The notes: generated by a model from the sequence alone, not told the origin. A stretch of DNA of 64,000 nucleotides from Paraburkholderia flava (GCF_004359985.1 NZ_SMRO01000002.1:62001-126000), one strand, 5' to 3'; numbered from the stretch's first letter, positions 19,501-29,538 are shown. A program made the numbers and translations.

Positions 19501-20585
19501 TCGGCAACGACGTACTGAAGAAGTTCGCGAAGAAGCAGACGGCGCACCCGCCGGCGACGGTCGGCAAACCGCCGGTCACGCAGCAGGTGATCCACTTCAT
19601 GAACAAGAAGATGCCGGGCAATCTGCCGAAGAAAACGGCGCGCGCGCTGCTCGACATCGAAGACAACAAGATCGTGCCGATCATCCGCAATCCGAAGTCG
19701 ACGACCGCTGATACGGAAGCGGTGTTCTACTTCCCGGGCTGCGGATCGGAGCGTCTGTTCTCGCAGGTCGGTCTCGCCACGCAGGCGATGCTGTGGGAAG
19801 CGGGCGTACAGACCGTGTTGCCGCCGGGCTATCTGTGCTGCGGTTATCCGCAGCGCGGCTCGGGTCAGTTCGACAAGGCCGAGAAGATCGTCACCGATAA
19901 CCGCGTGCTGTTCCACCGTGTCGCGAACACGCTGAACTACCTCGACATCAAGACGGTCGTGGTGTCGTGCGGTACGTGCTACGACCAGCTGTCGGGCTAT
20001 GAATTCGAGAAGATTTTCCCGGGCTGCCGGATCATCGACATTCACGAGTTCCTGCTCGAGAAGGGTATCCGGCTCGATGGCGTGAGCGGTACGCGCTACA
20101 TGTATCACGACCCGTGCCACACGCCGATCAAGACGATGGACCCGGTGAAGCTCGTCAACGAATTGATGGGCGCGGAGAAGGACGGTTATCGGATCGAGAA
20201 GAACGACCGTTGCTGCGGCGAGTCGGGCACGCTCGCGGTGACGCGGCCGGACGTGTCGACGCAGGTGCGCTTCCGCAAGGAAGAAGAGATCCGCAAGGGC
20301 GCGGCGAAGTTGCGGGATATTCCGGTGCTGGGGCAGGCTGGTGCGAGCGTGGTCAATGCACCGGTTGCGGAAGCTGGGGCTCCGGCTCCGGCAGGCAAAA
20401 CCGACGTGAAAATCCTCACGAGCTGCCCGTCCTGCCTGCAAGGTCTGTCCCGCTACAACGAGGACGCGAACATCGAAGCCGACTACATCGTCGTCGAGAT
20501 CGCGCGCCATGTGCTGGGCGAAAACTGGATGGCCGACTATGTCCAGCGGGCCAACAATGGCGGAATCGAGCGCGTGCTGGTCTAA
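16533..20585 (+). CDS. DUF3683 / FAD-linked oxidase / Fe-S (CCG) dehydrogenase, 1350-residue fusion
   Basis: A very large fused redox protein. The start [11 protein letters not shown] is chosen because upstream sequence looks non-coding. Domain order: a DUF3683-type N-terminal region (~25-175); a PCMH-type FAD-binding domain from ~190 ([20 protein letters not shown]); a FAD-oxidase C-terminal domain ending with [12 protein letters not shown] near residue 735; two 4Fe-4S motifs, [11 protein letters not shown] (~857) and [12 protein letters not shown] (~919); and two cysteine-rich CCG domains (~1065-1300; [26 protein letters not shown]). This joins in one chain what GlpC/GlcF- and GlcD-like subunits do separately, so it is probably a quinone-linked 2-hydroxyacid dehydrogenase. 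Substrate is unknown; the D-lactate or glycolate class is the best guess. HIT and ubiquinone genes follow. Confidence 0.88.
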   Translation: MNAPQVFDPHGAAAAVVADPEPRLREIPYNYTSFSDREIVIRLLGDETWSALAELRAERRTGRSARMLYEVLGDIWVVRRNPYLQDDLLDNPKRRALLIEALHHRLAEIEKRRRADLTEHADEAGVGRSARVETLVLAARRAIDAFAGEFDKMAELRRRATKALGRRTQKDNIKFDGLSRVSHVTDATDWRVEYPFVVLTPDSEAEIAGLIKACFELGLTVIPRGGGTGYTGGAVPLTPFSAVINTEKLEQLGAVELTDLPGVAHKVPTIYSGAGVVTRRVTEAAEHAGYVFAVDPTSLDASCIGGNVAMNAGGKKAVLWGTALDNLAWWRMVDPEGNWLEVTRLDHNLGKIHDIAVARFELKWFDGEYAPGEKLLRTEPLEIEGRRFRKEGLGKDVTDKFLAGLPGVQKEGCDGLITSARWILHKMPAHTRTVCLEFFGQARDAIPSIVEIKDYLFETSKQGGAILAGLEHLDERYLRAVGYATKSKRNAFPKMVLIGDIVGDDADAVAAATSEVVRMANGKSGEGFVAVSAEARKRFWLDRSRTAAIAKHTNAFKINEDVVIPLNRMGEYTDGIERINIELSIKNKLQLVDALEAFFKAGKLPLGKSDDANEIPSAELLEDRVQQALDLLKAVRARWEFLRDKLDMPLREAQHYMVQLGYEALAEKFADRADAQPDAIVFHVTQDRTVRVSWKQEIRAELRQIFNGGEFKPILEEAQAIHKKVLRGRVFVALHMHAGDGNVHTNLPVNSDNYEMLQDAHTAVARIMKLARSLDGVISGEHGIGITKLEFLTESEIGEFRAYKQRVDPHGRFNAGKLLEGADLRNAYTPSFGLMGYESLIMQQSDIGAIADSVKNCLRCGKCKPVCATHVPRANLLYSPRNKILATSLLVEAFLYEEQTRRGVSIKHWDEFNDVADHCTVCHKCVTPCPVKIDFGDVTMNMRNLLRKMGKKKFNPGNAAGMFFLNATNPQTINLARTAMMGIGYKAQRLGNDVLKKFAKKQTAHPPATVGKPPVTQQVIHFMNKKMPGNLPKKTARALLDIEDNKIVPIIRNPKSTTADTEAVFYFPGCGSERLFSQVGLATQAMLWEAGVQTVLPPGYLCCGYPQRGSGQFDKAEKIVTDNRVLFHRVANTLNYLDIKTVVVSCGTCYDQLSGYEFEKIFPGCRIIDIHEFLLEKGIRLDGVSGTRYMYHDPCHTPIKTMDPVKLVNELMGAEKDGYRIEKNDRCCGESGTLAVTRPDVSTQVRFRKEEEIRKGAAKLRDIPVLGQAGASVVNAPVAEAGAPAPAGKTDVKILTSCPSCLQGLSRYNEDANIEADYIVVEIARHVLGENWMADYVQRANNGGIERVLV

Positions 20586-20617
20586 TTGCACGCATTACGT
20601 ATCTGCCGGGGGCGAAG

Positions 20618-21046
20618 ATGGACTGCGTATTTTGCCGCGAAGACGGCGGTGATGTGCTGTGGAAGGACGACACGCTGCGTGTCGTCCTCACCGATGAGCA
20701 TGACTATCCGGGCTTCTGCCGGGTGATCTGGGGCGAGCACGTCGCCGAGTTTTCGGATCTGTCCGAGCATGACCGCGACCGCGTGATGCGCGCGGTCTAC
20801 GCGGTCGAACGTGCGATCCGGCGCGTGCTGCAGCCGGTCAAGGTGAATCTCGCGAGCCTCGGCAACCAGGTGCCGCACGTGCACTGGCACGTGATCCCGC
20901 GTTTTTCCAACGACACCCATTTTCCGCTGCCGATCTGGGCACCGCGCCAGCGCACGGTGTCCGAAGCGCTGCTGTCGTCGCGACGTGCGCAGGCCACGCT
21001 GCTGCGCGACGCGGTGCGCGCCGAAATTGAAGCGGTTCTCGTCTGA
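20618..21046 (+). CDS. HIT-family nucleotide-binding protein
   Basis: A 142-residue histidine-triad protein. The start MDCVFCREDGGDVLWKDD is preceded by a GGGGGCGAAG purine stretch that may act as ribosome-binding site. The CxxC pair (Cys3, Cys6) is common in zinc-binding HIT proteins. The triad HVHWHVIPRF places His87, His89 and His91 in the active site. Members hydrolyse nucleoside phosphoramidates or dinucleoside polyphosphates; the exact substrate is not predictable. It begins 32 nt after the FAD/Fe-S dehydrogenase and is followed 9 nt later by the DUF971 gene, suggesting one transcript. Confidence 0.88.
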   Translation: MDCVFCREDGGDVLWKDDTLRVVLTDEHDYPGFCRVIWGEHVAEFSDLSEHDRDRVMRAVYAVERAIRRVLQPVKVNLASLGNQVPHVHWHVIPRFSNDTHFPLPIWAPRQRTVSEALLSSRRAQATLLRDAVRAEIEAVLV

Positions 21047-21055
21047 GGTTCTGAT

Positions 21056-21469
21056 ATGACTGGATTGACTCGCGACACGCCGGTGCCAACCGGCGTCGTC
21101 GTGCATGCGGTATCGCGCGTGCTTGAATTGCAGTATGCGGACGGCACGGTGTATCGCGTGCCGTTCGAACTGCTGCGTGTGTGTTCGCCGTCGGCCGAAG
21201 TACGCGGCCACGGTCCGGGCCAGGAAACGCTGCAGACCGGCAAGCGCGACGTGACGATCACGGCGCTCGAAGGCGTCGGCAACTATGCGCTGCAGCCGAC
21301 GTTCTCCGACGGACACTCCACCGGCATCTATTCGTGGGATCTGCTGCACGACCTTGCAGTCCGTCAGGATGAACTCTGGGACGAATACCTCGCCAAACTG
21401 GAAGTGGCCGGCGTCGATCGCGACGCGCCGATGGCTCCGGCGAGCCTCCCCCACGGGCATCGTCACTGA
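21056..21469 (+). CDS. DUF971 (GBBH-like N-terminal domain) protein
   Basis: A 137-residue protein made almost entirely of a DUF971 domain, related to the N-terminal zinc-binding part of gamma-butyrobetaine hydroxylase. [32 protein letters not shown] is the conserved start. [36 protein letters not shown] is the conserved core with the S/GIYSW motif. The domain is also known in Fe-S assembly-related proteins, but this stand-alone form has no assigned role. Its constant position before ubiE in betaproteobacteria, as I know it, suggests a link to the ubiquinone cluster. The gap to ubiE is 76 nt. Confidence 0.85.
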   Translation: MTGLTRDTPVPTGVVVHAVSRVLELQYADGTVYRVPFELLRVCSPSAEVRGHGPGQETLQTGKRDVTITALEGVGNYALQPTFSDGHSTGIYSWDLLHDLAVRQDELWDEYLAKLEVAGVDRDAPMAPASLPHGHRH

Positions 21470-21545
21470 TACGATCCAGCCTGACCGCCGCGACGACGCG
21501 GTGCAACAAACCAGTATTCGAGAATACGCGAAAGGAACCAGCGCG

Positions 21546-22277
21546 ATGAGCAAAACCCACTTCGGCTTCCAGACAGTCGACGAACAGGATAAAGCGCAGA
21601 AGGTGGCGGGCGTGTTCCACTCCGTCGCGTCGAACTACGACCTGATGAACGACCTGATGTCCGCCGGGATGCATCGCGCGTGGAAAGCGTTCACGATCGC
21701 GCAGGCGGCCGTGCGGCCGGGCTCCCGGGTGCTCGACATCGCGGGCGGCACCGGCGATCTGTCGAAGGCGTTCGCGAAGCAGGCCGGCCCGACCGGCGAG
21801 GTCTGGCTGACCGACATCAACGAATCGATGCTGCGCGTCGGCCGCGACCGGCTGCTCGACAAGGGCGTCATCACACCCGCGCTGTTGTGCGACGCAGAAA
21901 AAATCCCCTTTCCGGACAACTACTTCGACGTGGTGACCGTCGCGTTCGGGCTGCGCAACATGACCCATAAGGACGCCGCACTGGCCGAAATGCGTCGCGT
22001 GCTGAAACCGGCCGGCAAGCTACTGGTGCTGGAATTCTCGAAAGTGTGGGACCCGCTGAAAAAAGCCTACGACGTCTATTCGTTCAAGGTGCTGCCGTGG
22101 CTCGGTGCGCGCTTTGCGAAGGACGCGGAGAGCTACCGCTACCTTGCGGAATCGATCCGGATGCACCCGGACCAGGAAACTTTAAAGACGATGATGGAAC
22201 AAGCTGGCCTCGACGGCGTCAAATATTACAATTTGTCAGCTGGCGTGGTAGCCTTACACGTGGGGACAAAGTATTAG
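21546..22277 (+). CDS. ubiE: Ubiquinone/menaquinone C-methyltransferase UbiE
   Basis: SAM-dependent C-methyltransferase of ubiquinone biosynthesis (DDMQ formation). The 243-residue form starts [20 protein letters not shown], which matches the proteobacterial family; AAAGGA lies ~8 nt upstream (21530-21535). [21 protein letters not shown] is the UbiE signature near residue 30, and [12 protein letters not shown] (62-73) is the SAM loop. FGLRNM and the GLxPGG-like C-terminus ([16 protein letters not shown]) are also typical. It heads a cluster with a Tim44-like protein, ubiJ and ubiB. Confidence 0.96.
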   Translation: MSKTHFGFQTVDEQDKAQKVAGVFHSVASNYDLMNDLMSAGMHRAWKAFTIAQAAVRPGSRVLDIAGGTGDLSKAFAKQAGPTGEVWLTDINESMLRVGRDRLLDKGVITPALLCDAEKIPFPDNYFDVVTVAFGLRNMTHKDAALAEMRRVLKPAGKLLVLEFSKVWDPLKKAYDVYSFKVLPWLGARFAKDAESYRYLAESIRMHPDQETLKTMMEQAGLDGVKYYNLSAGVVALHVGTKY

Positions 22278-22313
22278 TGTCCACAACCCATTGTCTTTGA
22301 AAGGATTTTCATC

Positions 22314-23291
22314 ATGTCCGATGCGCGTTCGTCACCTTCCAAAAAGCTTTCGTCCTCGTGGGCGAAGCGAGTTGGCACGTTCGCGGTGGTTGGTCTGATC
22401 ATCGCGGCCACCTTTGCTTCGCTCGATGCCGAGGCGCGCCGCATGGGCGGCAGCCGCAGTATCGGCCGCCAGTCGTCGACCGTTACGCAACGCCAGGCGA
22501 CGCCGCCGGCGCAGCAGCCCGGCCAGCCGATGCAGCAGCAAGGCCAGGCAGCGCAGGCGCAGCGCGGCGCGCAGCCCGCGCCGGCCGCCGCCGCACCTAA
22601 CCGCTCGCGCTGGCTCGGGCCGATCGCCGGTCTCGCGGCCGGTCTGGGTATCGCCGCGTTGCTGTCGCACTTCGGGCTTGGCGAGGCGTTTGCCGGCGCG
22701 ATGGCGAACTTCCTCGTGATCGCTGCGATCGCGATGCTGGCCATCTGGTTGATCCGCCGTTTCATGAACCGCAGGCGCGATGCGTCGACGCCGGCTTACG
22801 CGGGCGGCGCGCCGTCGCTGAATGCGGGCGGCAGTTATGGACAGGAGCCGCGCTACACCGCGCAGCAGATGAGCCCGCTATCGGCGTCGGCCACTGACGT
22901 CACGCCGGATGTGCCCGCGAATTTCGATTCGGAAACGTTCCTGCGCAACGCGAAGGTCTACTTCGTGCGGCTCCAGGCTGCTTGGGACGCAGGCAACATG
23001 GACGACATCCGCGAATTCACGACGCCCGAGATGTTCGCGGAGGTGAAGGTCGATCTGGACTCGCGCGGCGCGCAGCCGAACCAGACCGACGTTGTACAGC
23101 TCAACGCCGATCTGCTGGCAGTTGAAGATCGCGGCGGCGAGTACCTCGCGAGCGTGCGTTTCTCCGGTTTGATCCGCGAGTCGGCGGGTGCTTCGGCCGA
23201 GCCGTTCGTCGAAGTGTGGAACCTGTCGAAGTCGTCGCGTAACGGCGAAGGCTGGCTGCTCGCGGGCATCCAGCAAGTCGTCCAGCACTGA
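22314..23291 (+). CDS. Tim44-like domain membrane protein
   Basis: A 325-residue protein with a hydrophobic N-terminal segment (residues ~20-38) that may be a signal peptide or anchor. A Gln/Pro/Ala-rich low-complexity stretch follows (~55-95), then two hydrophobic helices (~102-120 and ~132-149). The C-terminal half (~180-324) is a Tim44-like NTF2-fold domain (NFDSETFLRNAKVYFVRLQAAWDAGNMDDIREFTTPEMF). The family is known from mitochondrial import and bacterial envelope proteins, but the bacterial role is unsettled. It is placed between ubiE and ubiJ; a strong terminator follows it (23354-23390). Confidence 0.85.
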   Translation: MSDARSSPSKKLSSSWAKRVGTFAVVGLIIAATFASLDAEARRMGGSRSIGRQSSTVTQRQATPPAQQPGQPMQQQGQAAQAQRGAQPAPAAAAPNRSRWLGPIAGLAAGLGIAALLSHFGLGEAFAGAMANFLVIAAIAMLAIWLIRRFMNRRRDASTPAYAGGAPSLNAGGSYGQEPRYTAQQMSPLSASATDVTPDVPANFDSETFLRNAKVYFVRLQAAWDAGNMDDIREFTTPEMFAEVKVDLDSRGAQPNQTDVVQLNADLLAVEDRGGEYLASVRFSGLIRESAGASAEPFVEVWNLSKSSRNGEGWLLAGIQQVVQH

Positions 23292-23353
23292 TCTCCGCCC
23301 CGGGCAGGCCGTTCGGCACAGTCAGCCCGGAAGCGAACGGACGTTACAATAGG

Positions 23354-23390
23354 AACCCGCGTCGGCATCTGGCCGGCGCGGGTTTTTCTT
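23354..23390 (+). terminator. Intrinsic terminator after the Tim44-like gene
   Basis: Arms AACCCGCGTCGGC (23354-23366) and GCCGGCGCGGGTT pair over 13 positions with one G-U wobble and a short loop. TTTTTCTTT follows directly. It ends 10 nt before the ubiJ start, so readthrough or an internal promoter is needed for ubiJ-ubiB. Confidence 0.85.
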
Positions 23391-23400
23391 TCCACTGCCG

Positions 23401-24045
23401 ATGACCCTCGCCGCCAAGCCCTTCGCTGCTGCCGTCAATCACCTGCTCGCCCGCGAATCGTGGGCTCGCGAGCGCCTCGCTCCTTATGCCGGCAAGATCG
23501 CCCGGCTTTCCTGTCCGCCTGTTTCGATGATCCTGCTGGTGCAGCCGGACGGCTATCTCACAGCCGTCGACGAAAGCGATACACAGCAGTTCGACGTCAC
23601 GGTCGCAGTGGCTTCGGATGCGTTGCCGGCGTTCGTGCAGGGCGGCCAGGCCGCGGTGATGAAGCACGTGAAGATCGAAGGCGACGCCGAGTTCGCGACT
23701 GCGATCGCGAAGCTGGCCGAGCATCTGCGCTGGGAACCGGAAGAGGACCTGGCGCGACTGATCGGCGATGGTCCCGCATGGCGCGTCGCGACGGCTGCGC
23801 GCTCGGTCAGCGAACACGCGCGTCGCACCGGACGCAACCTGCTCGATTCGGTCGCGGAATATCTGCTCGACGAAGATCCGCAACTCGTCCGGCGCGCGGC
23901 GCTCGACGAATTCAACGACGAGCTGGCCCGCACCCGCGATGCGCTTGCACGCGTCGAAAAGCGCGTCGAGCGTCTGCAACAGAAGGTCGAAGCCCGTGGC
24001 GCGAATGCGCCGGGCGGCGCCGCCACGTCGCGCGGCACGCGCTAG
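23401..24045 (+). CDS. ubiJ: Ubiquinone biosynthesis accessory factor UbiJ (SCP2 domain)
   Basis: A 214-residue lipid-binding accessory protein of the aerobic Ubi complex. The N-terminal ~110 residues form an SCP2-like domain (AAVNHLLARESWARERLAPYAGK; VMKHVKIEGDAEFATAIAKLAEHL), the part thought to carry hydrophobic ubiquinone intermediates. The C-terminal third is a heptad-rich coiled coil (LARTRDALARVEKRVERLQQKVEA). It lies 15 nt upstream of ubiB, the usual arrangement. Its start directly follows a strong terminator hairpin. Confidence 0.9.
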   Translation: MTLAAKPFAAAVNHLLARESWARERLAPYAGKIARLSCPPVSMILLVQPDGYLTAVDESDTQQFDVTVAVASDALPAFVQGGQAAVMKHVKIEGDAEFATAIAKLAEHLRWEPEEDLARLIGDGPAWRVATAARSVSEHARRTGRNLLDSVAEYLLDEDPQLVRRAALDEFNDELARTRDALARVEKRVERLQQKVEARGANAPGGAATSRGTR

Positions 24046-24060
24046 TCATCGGGCTCTACC

Positions 24061-25638
24061 ATGCGTTTTCTGCGTTTCCTCAAGATTTTCTTTACGGTCA
24101 TCCGCTTCGGTCTCGACGAGATGATGCTGAGTCGTATCAACGACCGGCGCGTGCGTCTGCTGTTGCGCGTGACGACGATCGGCCGGCACTTCGATGCGCC
24201 GCCGGGCGTTCGGTTGCGGCTCGCGCTCGAAAGCCTCGGGCCGATCTTCGTGAAGTTCGGACAGGTGCTGTCGACGCGTCGCGATCTGTTGCCGGTCGAT
24301 ATCGCGAACGAACTCGCGAAGCTGCAGGATCAGGTGCCGCCATTCGATTCCGACGTCGCGATCGGGTTGATCGAGAAGTCGCTCGGCGCGCCGGTCAACG
24401 TGCTGTTCGACGATTTCGAGCGGGTGCCGGTGGCGAGCGCGTCGATCGCGCAGGTGCACTTCGCGAAGGTGAGGGCGGGGCAGCACGCGGGCAAGTCGGT
24501 GGCGGTGAAAGTGCTGCGGCCGAACATGCGTCCGGTGATCGATTCCGATCTCGCGCTGCTGCGCGACATCGCGGTGTGGGCCGAGCGTCTGTGGGCAGAC
24601 GGCAAGCGGCTCAAGCCGCGCGAGGTGGTCGCCGAATTCGACAAGTACTTGCACGACGAACTCGATCTGATGCGCGAAGCGGCGAACGGCAGCCAGCTGC
24701 GTCGCAACTTCGCCGGGCTCGATCTGCTGCTCGTGCCGGAGATGTACTGGGAGTTCTGCACGCCGACCGTGCTCGTGATGGAGCGGATGGTCGGCGTGCC
24801 GATCAGCCAGGTCGAGACGCTGCGCGCGGCGGGCGTGGATATTCCGAAGCTCGCGCGCGAAGGCGTCGAGATCTTTTTCACGCAGGTGTTTCGCGATGGT
24901 TTCTTCCACGCGGACATGCACCCCGGCAACATCCAGGTGAGCCTCGATCCCGCGCATTTCGGCCGCTATATCGCGCTTGATTTCGGGATCATCGGTGCGC
25001 TATCGGACTTCGATAAAAACTACCTCGCGCAGAATTTCCTCGCGTTCTTCAAGCGCGACTATCACCGGGTCGCGACGCTTCACCTCGAGTCGGGCTGGGT
25101 GCCGGCGACCACGCGCGTCGAGGAACTGGAGAGCGCGATCCGCGCGGTCTGCGAACCGTACTTCGATCGTGCGTTGAAAGACATTTCGCTGGGCCAGGTG
25201 CTGATGCGGCTGTTCTCCACGTCGCGCCGTTTCAACGTCGAGATCCAGCCGCAACTCGTGCTGCTGCAGAAGACGATGCTGAACGTCGAAGGGCTGGGCC
25301 GTTCGCTCGACCCCGAACTCGATCTGTGGAAGACCGCGAAGCCGTACCTCGAACGCTGGATGAACGAGCAGATCGGTTTGCGCGGCTGGTACGAGCGCCT
25401 GAAGATCGAAGCGCCGCAATGGAGCAAGACGCTGCCGCAGTTGCCGCGCCTGATCCATCACGTGCTGGCTGAGCGGCACGACGCGCAGCGCGGCCCGGGC
25501 GACGATGTGATCCGCCAGATTCTTCTCGAGCAGAAGCGCACGAACCGGTTGCTGCAGGGGCTGCTGGTGTTTGGCATCGCGGTCGGAGTCGGCGCGGTGC
25601 TCGCGCGTACGTGGCTTGCGCTGGCCTACGGTGGCTAA
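24061..25638 (+). CDS. ubiB: Ubiquinone biosynthesis atypical kinase UbiB
   Basis: A 525-residue ABC1/ADCK-family atypical kinase-like ATPase needed for ubiquinone synthesis. The KxGQ motif KFGQ (65-68) blocks the protein-kinase active site as in other UbiB proteins. [13 protein letters not shown] is the Ala-rich nucleotide loop, VAVKVLRP has the ATP lysine, and [10 protein letters not shown] (~281-290) is the catalytic/metal loop. The C-terminus ends in a hydrophobic helix ([22 protein letters not shown]) that anchors it to the inner membrane. It is translated closely after ubiJ. Confidence 0.96.
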   Translation: MRFLRFLKIFFTVIRFGLDEMMLSRINDRRVRLLLRVTTIGRHFDAPPGVRLRLALESLGPIFVKFGQVLSTRRDLLPVDIANELAKLQDQVPPFDSDVAIGLIEKSLGAPVNVLFDDFERVPVASASIAQVHFAKVRAGQHAGKSVAVKVLRPNMRPVIDSDLALLRDIAVWAERLWADGKRLKPREVVAEFDKYLHDELDLMREAANGSQLRRNFAGLDLLLVPEMYWEFCTPTVLVMERMVGVPISQVETLRAAGVDIPKLAREGVEIFFTQVFRDGFFHADMHPGNIQVSLDPAHFGRYIALDFGIIGALSDFDKNYLAQNFLAFFKRDYHRVATLHLESGWVPATTRVEELESAIRAVCEPYFDRALKDISLGQVLMRLFSTSRRFNVEIQPQLVLLQKTMLNVEGLGRSLDPELDLWKTAKPYLERWMNEQIGLRGWYERLKIEAPQWSKTLPQLPRLIHHVLAERHDAQRGPGDDVIRQILLEQKRTNRLLQGLLVFGIAVGVGAVLARTWLALAYGG

Positions 25639-25686
25639 GGCGGGTGGTGGGCCAACCCAGCCACCGCATTTCGAAGGAGCCGATTC

Positions 25687-26334
25687 ATGAGCGATCCATC
25701 CGAACCGGGCACGTCAGGCGCATCCGCTGCACCACCGGCTTTCACCGCACGCGACCCCGGCTCCCCCGAGTTCTGGAGCCAGCGTTTCGAGCGCGGTTAC
25801 ACGCCGTGGGATCAGGCCGGTGTGCCCGCCGCGTTCCACGCATTCGCCGAGCGACACACGGATGCGGCCGTTCTGATTCCGGGCTGCGGCAGCGCATGGG
25901 AAGCGATGTGGCTCGCGAGCCGCGGTCGTCAGGTGCGCGCGATCGACTTCTCCCCCGCAGCTGTCGATGCGGCCCGTGCAGTGCTCGGCACGCACGCGGA
26001 TGTGGTCGAGCAAGCCGACTTCTTCGCGTACCGACCGCCGTTCGAACCCGACTGGATCTACGAGCGCGCGTTTCTGTGCGCGTTGCCGCCCGCGAGCCGC
26101 GCCCCGTACGCGCAGCGAATGAGCGAACTCGCGTCGCCGGGCGCATTGCTGGCGGGATTCTTTTTTATCGCCGAGACGCCGAAGGGCCCACCGTTCGGCA
26201 TGACGCACGCCGAACTCGAGCAGTTGCTCGCGCCGTCTTTCGAACTGATCGAAGACCAGCCCGTGACTGGGTCGATTCCCGTCTTCGAGGGACGCGAACG
26301 CTGGCTGACATGGCGGCGCCGCGAATCTCGCTGA
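25687..26334 (+). CDS. TPMT-family SAM-dependent methyltransferase
   Basis: A 215-residue class I methyltransferase of the thiopurine S-methyltransferase superfamily. FWSQRFERGYTPWDQAGVPAAFHAF is the family's N-terminal signature, and AVLIPGCGSAWEAMWLASRGRQVRAIDFSPAAV is the SAM-binding loop and second acidic strand. FFIAETPKGPPFGMTHAELEQLL follows in the C-terminal part. Bacterial members methylate small thiols, metalloids or thiopurines; the substrate here is not predictable. It lies 48 nt after ubiB with AAGGAG 6 nt upstream of the start. Confidence 0.85.
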   Translation: MSDPSEPGTSGASAAPPAFTARDPGSPEFWSQRFERGYTPWDQAGVPAAFHAFAERHTDAAVLIPGCGSAWEAMWLASRGRQVRAIDFSPAAVDAARAVLGTHADVVEQADFFAYRPPFEPDWIYERAFLCALPPASRAPYAQRMSELASPGALLAGFFFIAETPKGPPFGMTHAELEQLLAPSFELIEDQPVTGSIPVFEGRERWLTWRRRESR

Positions 26335-26429
26335 AACTTGAAATCCCGCGCGATCGCCCTCATTTAAGGTGGCGACGGCCGGGCTTGCCGCCGACCCCCG
26401 AAAACCACGGGGCGTGAGTCGTTTGCGGC

Positions 26430-26435
26430 TATAAT
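26430..26435 (+). promoter_or_regulatory. Candidate -10 box upstream of fmdB-DUF502-aspS
   Basis: A perfect TATAAT lies 46 nt before the fmdB start in a gap that separates it from the methyltransferase gene. I find no good -35 hexamer at 16-18 nt spacing, so only the -10 is supported. Confidence 0.35.
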
Positions 26436-26481
26436 TCAAGGCTTTGCAAGCGTTTCCAGGATTTTCGCAGGGAAAAGAAAC

Positions 26482-26859
26482 ATGCCGATCTACGCTTATC
26501 GTTGTGAGTCATGCGGCTTCGGGAAGGACGTCCTCCAGAAGATGAGCGACGCGCCGCTGACCGACTGCCCCGAATGCGGCAAGTCCACCTTCCGCAAACA
26601 GGTGACTGCCGCTGGTTTCCAGCTGAAGGGCTCCGGCTGGTACGTCACCGATTTCCGCAGCGGCGGATCGAATGCATCGAATAGCACGAACAACGCGAAT
26701 GCGTCGTCCGGCAACGATGCTGCCGCGACGAAGGGTACGGAAGGTATGGGCAGCAAGCCGGAGGCTGGCGCTTCATCCGCTTCCAGCAGCGCCGATGCTC
26801 CCGCCGCCACGCCTGCCGCCACGCCCGCCGCGCCTGCAACCGGTGCCGGCGGCACCTGA
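26482..26859 (+). CDS. FmdB-type zinc-ribbon protein
   Basis: A 125-residue protein. The first ~45 residues form an FmdB/CxxC_CXXC_SSSS zinc ribbon with Cys8, Cys11, Cys29 and Cys32 (CESC and CPEC pairs), followed by FRKQVTAAGFQLKGSGWYVTDFR, which is the conserved FmdB tail. The remaining ~55 residues are Asn/Ser/Ala/Thr/Pro-rich and disordered. FmdB was first described as a putative regulator in methylotrophs; the function in this context is unknown. It heads a likely operon with the DUF502 membrane protein and aspS. Confidence 0.88.
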   Translation: MPIYAYRCESCGFGKDVLQKMSDAPLTDCPECGKSTFRKQVTAAGFQLKGSGWYVTDFRSGGSNASNSTNNANASSGNDAAATKGTEGMGSKPEAGASSASSSADAPAATPAATPAAPATGAGGT

Positions 26860-26928
26860 AGCACTGCCGCCCGCGGGCGGCAACCCTACCGAACCCGGTG
26901 TCGCCGGGCCGGTTTTCTGGCGGTACAC

Positions 26929-27588
26929 ATGACGACGAAGAAAACGACGCTCAAATCGGTGTTCCTGACTGGCCTGCTGGTGCTGGTGCCTCTCGCCATC
27001 ACGCTGTGGGTGCTCGGCCTCATCATCGGCACGATGGATCAGACGCTGCTGCTGCTGCCGAGCGCGTGGCAACCGGAGCGCGCAATCGGCTTCCGTCTGC
27101 CGGGTCTCGGCGCGGTGCTGACGCTGGCGTTCATCTTCATCGTCGGGCTGCTCACGCAGAACTTCGTCGGCCAGAAGCTCGTCAAGTGGTGGGAACTGCT
27201 GGTGCGTCACATCCCCGTGGTCGGGCCGATCTACACGAGCGTCAAGCAGGTGTCGGACACGCTGCTGTCGAGCAGCGGCAACGCGTTCCGCAAGGCGCTG
27301 CTGATCGAATACCCGCGCAAGGGCTCGTACACGATCGCGTTTCTGACCGGTATTCCGGGCGGCGACGTCGTCAATCACCTGAAGGAAGCGCACGTCAGTG
27401 TGTATGTGCCGACCACGCCGAATCCGACGTCCGGCTTCTTCCTGATGGTGCCGCGTAGCGAAGTCGTCGAGCTGGACATGACGGTCGACGCGGCGCTCAA
27501 GTACATCGTTTCGATGGGCGTCGTGGCACCGTCCGCGCCGCAGCAGCCGGCACCGGTACGCCGCAACACCATCGAGCCTCCGCTGTAA
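26929..27588 (+). CDS. DUF502 integral membrane protein
   Basis: A 219-residue inner-membrane protein of the DUF502 family. Two hydrophobic segments lie at about 8-33 (SVFLTGLLVLVPLAITLWVLGLI) and 63-82 (LGAVLTLAFIFIVGLLTQNFVG). HIPVVGPIYTSVKQVSDTL and the GYVTG-like AFLTGIPG region of the family follow in the cytosolic domain. Function is unknown. It lies 69 nt after fmdB and 63 nt before aspS; this trio is a conserved arrangement I know from betaproteobacteria. Confidence 0.87.
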   Translation: MTTKKTTLKSVFLTGLLVLVPLAITLWVLGLIIGTMDQTLLLLPSAWQPERAIGFRLPGLGAVLTLAFIFIVGLLTQNFVGQKLVKWWELLVRHIPVVGPIYTSVKQVSDTLLSSSGNAFRKALLIEYPRKGSYTIAFLTGIPGGDVVNHLKEAHVSVYVPTTPNPTSGFFLMVPRSEVVELDMTVDAALKYIVSMGVVAPSAPQQPAPVRRNTIEPPL

Positions 27589-27651
27589 TGCCGGCGCGCA
27601 CCGTTCGCGGACGCGCGCCGTTCAACCAATGCAAAACGAAAGACGAACATC

Positions 27652-29454
27652 ATGTCGATGAGATCTGAATACTGCGGTCTGGTGACCGAACACCTGCTGG
27701 GCCAAACCGTGTCGCTGTGCGGCTGGGTGCAACGCCGCCGCGATCATGGCGGCGTCATCTTCATCGATCTGCGCGATCGCGAAGGGCTCGTTCAGGTCGT
27801 GTGCGATCCGGATCGCGCCGAGATGTTCAAGACCGCCGAAGGCGTGCGTAACGAGTTCTGCGTGCGGGTGCAGGGCGTCGTGCGCGACCGTCCGGAAGGC
27901 ACCGTCAACGCGGGCCTGAAGAGCGGCAAGATCGAAGTGCTGTGCCATGAGCTGACGGTGCTGAACGCGTCGGTTACGCCGCCGTTCCAGCTCGACGACG
28001 ACAACCTGTCGGAAACCACGCGTCTCACGCATCGCGTGCTCGATCTGCGTCGTCCGCAGATGCAGCACAACCTGCGTCTGCGCTATCGCGTCGCGATGGA
28101 AGTGCGCAAGTACCTCGACGCGCTCGGCTTCATCGACATCGAAACGCCGATGCTCACGAAGAGCACGCCCGAAGGCGCGCGCGACTACCTCGTGCCGTCG
28201 CGTACGAACCCGGGCCAGTTCTTCGCGTTGCCGCAGTCGCCGCAGCTGTTCAAGCAGTTGCTGATGGTCGCGAACTTCGATCGCTACTACCAGATCGTCA
28301 AGTGCTTCCGCGACGAAGACCTGCGCGCGGACCGTCAGCCGGAATTCACGCAGATCGACTGCGAAACGTCGTTCCTCGGCGAACAGGAAATCCGCGATCT
28401 GTTCGAGGACATGACGCGTCACGTGTTCAAGGAAACGATCGGCGTCGAACTCGACGCGAAGTTCCCGGTGATGAAGTACTCGGAAGCGATGCAGCGTTTC
28501 GGTTCGGACAAGCCGGACCTGCGCGTGAAGCTCGAATTCACCGACCTGACCGACGTGATGAAGGACGTCGACTTCAAGGTGTTCAGCACGCCGGCCAACA
28601 CGAAGGACGGCCGCGTCGCAGGGTTGCGCGTGCCGAAGGGCGGCGAGCTGTCGCGTGGCGATATCGACAGCTACACGGAATTCGTGCGCATCTACGGCGC
28701 GAAGGGTCTCGCGTGGGTCAAGGTCAATGAAGTCGCGAAGGGCCGCGACGGGCTGCAAAGCCCGATCGTGAAGAACCTGCACGACGCGTCGATCGCGGCG
28801 ATCCTCGAGCGCACCGGTGCGCAGGACGGCGACATCATTTTCTTCGCGGCGGATCGCGCGAAGGTCGTCAACGACAGCCTCGGCGCACTGCGTCTGAAGA
28901 TCGGTCATTCGGAATTCGGCAAGGCGAACGGCCTCGTCGAAACCGGCTGGAAGCCGCTGTGGGTGATCGACTTCCCGATGTTCGAATACGACGAAGAGGA
29001 AAACCGCTACGTCGCCGCGCATCATCCGTTCACGAGCCCGAAGGACGAGCATCTCGAGTACCTCGAAACGGACCCGGGCCGCTGTCTCGCGAAGGCGTAC
29101 GACATCGTGCTGAACGGCTGGGAAATAGGCGGCGGCTCGGTGCGGATCCACCGTGAGGAAGTGCAGAGCAAGGTGTTCCGCGCGCTGAAGATCAACGCGG
29201 AAGAAGCGCGTGCGAAGTTCGGCTTCCTGCTCGACGCGCTGCAATACGGCGCGCCGCCGCACGGCGGGATCGCGTTCGGTCTGGACCGCATCGTCACGAT
29301 GATGGCCGGTGCCGATTCGATCCGCGACGTGATCGCGTTCCCGAAGACGCAGCGCGCGCAGGATCTGCTCACGCAGGCGCCGAGCGAAGTCGACGAGCGC
29401 CAGCTGCGCGAGCTGCATATCCGCCTGCGTCAGCCGGAACCGAAGGCTTCGTGA
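27652..29454 (+). CDS. aspS: Aspartyl-tRNA synthetase AspS
   Basis: Class IIb aminoacyl-tRNA synthetase, 600 residues. The N-terminal OB-fold anticodon domain begins [38 protein letters not shown]. Motif 2 is [19 protein letters not shown] and motif 3 is [14 protein letters not shown]. The bacterial-type GAD insertion lies between motifs 2 and 3. The start is the second in-frame ATG-adjacent codon giving MSMRSEYCG; a shorter MRSEYCG start 2 codons on is possible. An intrinsic terminator follows at 29539-29570, closing the fmdB-DUF502-aspS unit. Confidence 0.97.
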   Translation: MSMRSEYCGLVTEHLLGQTVSLCGWVQRRRDHGGVIFIDLRDREGLVQVVCDPDRAEMFKTAEGVRNEFCVRVQGVVRDRPEGTVNAGLKSGKIEVLCHELTVLNASVTPPFQLDDDNLSETTRLTHRVLDLRRPQMQHNLRLRYRVAMEVRKYLDALGFIDIETPMLTKSTPEGARDYLVPSRTNPGQFFALPQSPQLFKQLLMVANFDRYYQIVKCFRDEDLRADRQPEFTQIDCETSFLGEQEIRDLFEDMTRHVFKETIGVELDAKFPVMKYSEAMQRFGSDKPDLRVKLEFTDLTDVMKDVDFKVFSTPANTKDGRVAGLRVPKGGELSRGDIDSYTEFVRIYGAKGLAWVKVNEVAKGRDGLQSPIVKNLHDASIAAILERTGAQDGDIIFFAADRAKVVNDSLGALRLKIGHSEFGKANGLVETGWKPLWVIDFPMFEYDEEENRYVAAHHPFTSPKDEHLEYLETDPGRCLAKAYDIVLNGWEIGGGSVRIHREEVQSKVFRALKINAEEARAKFGFLLDALQYGAPPHGGIAFGLDRIVTMMAGADSIRDVIAFPKTQRAQDLLTQAPSEVDERQLRELHIRLRQPEPKAS

Positions 29455-29538
29455 GCTTGATGTCGAGGCGGTTCGCTGCAACGGCGGGCCGGTTCGCAAC
29501 ATCGAACAGCAGCAGACCGCAGTAAACAGCAATAAGCG

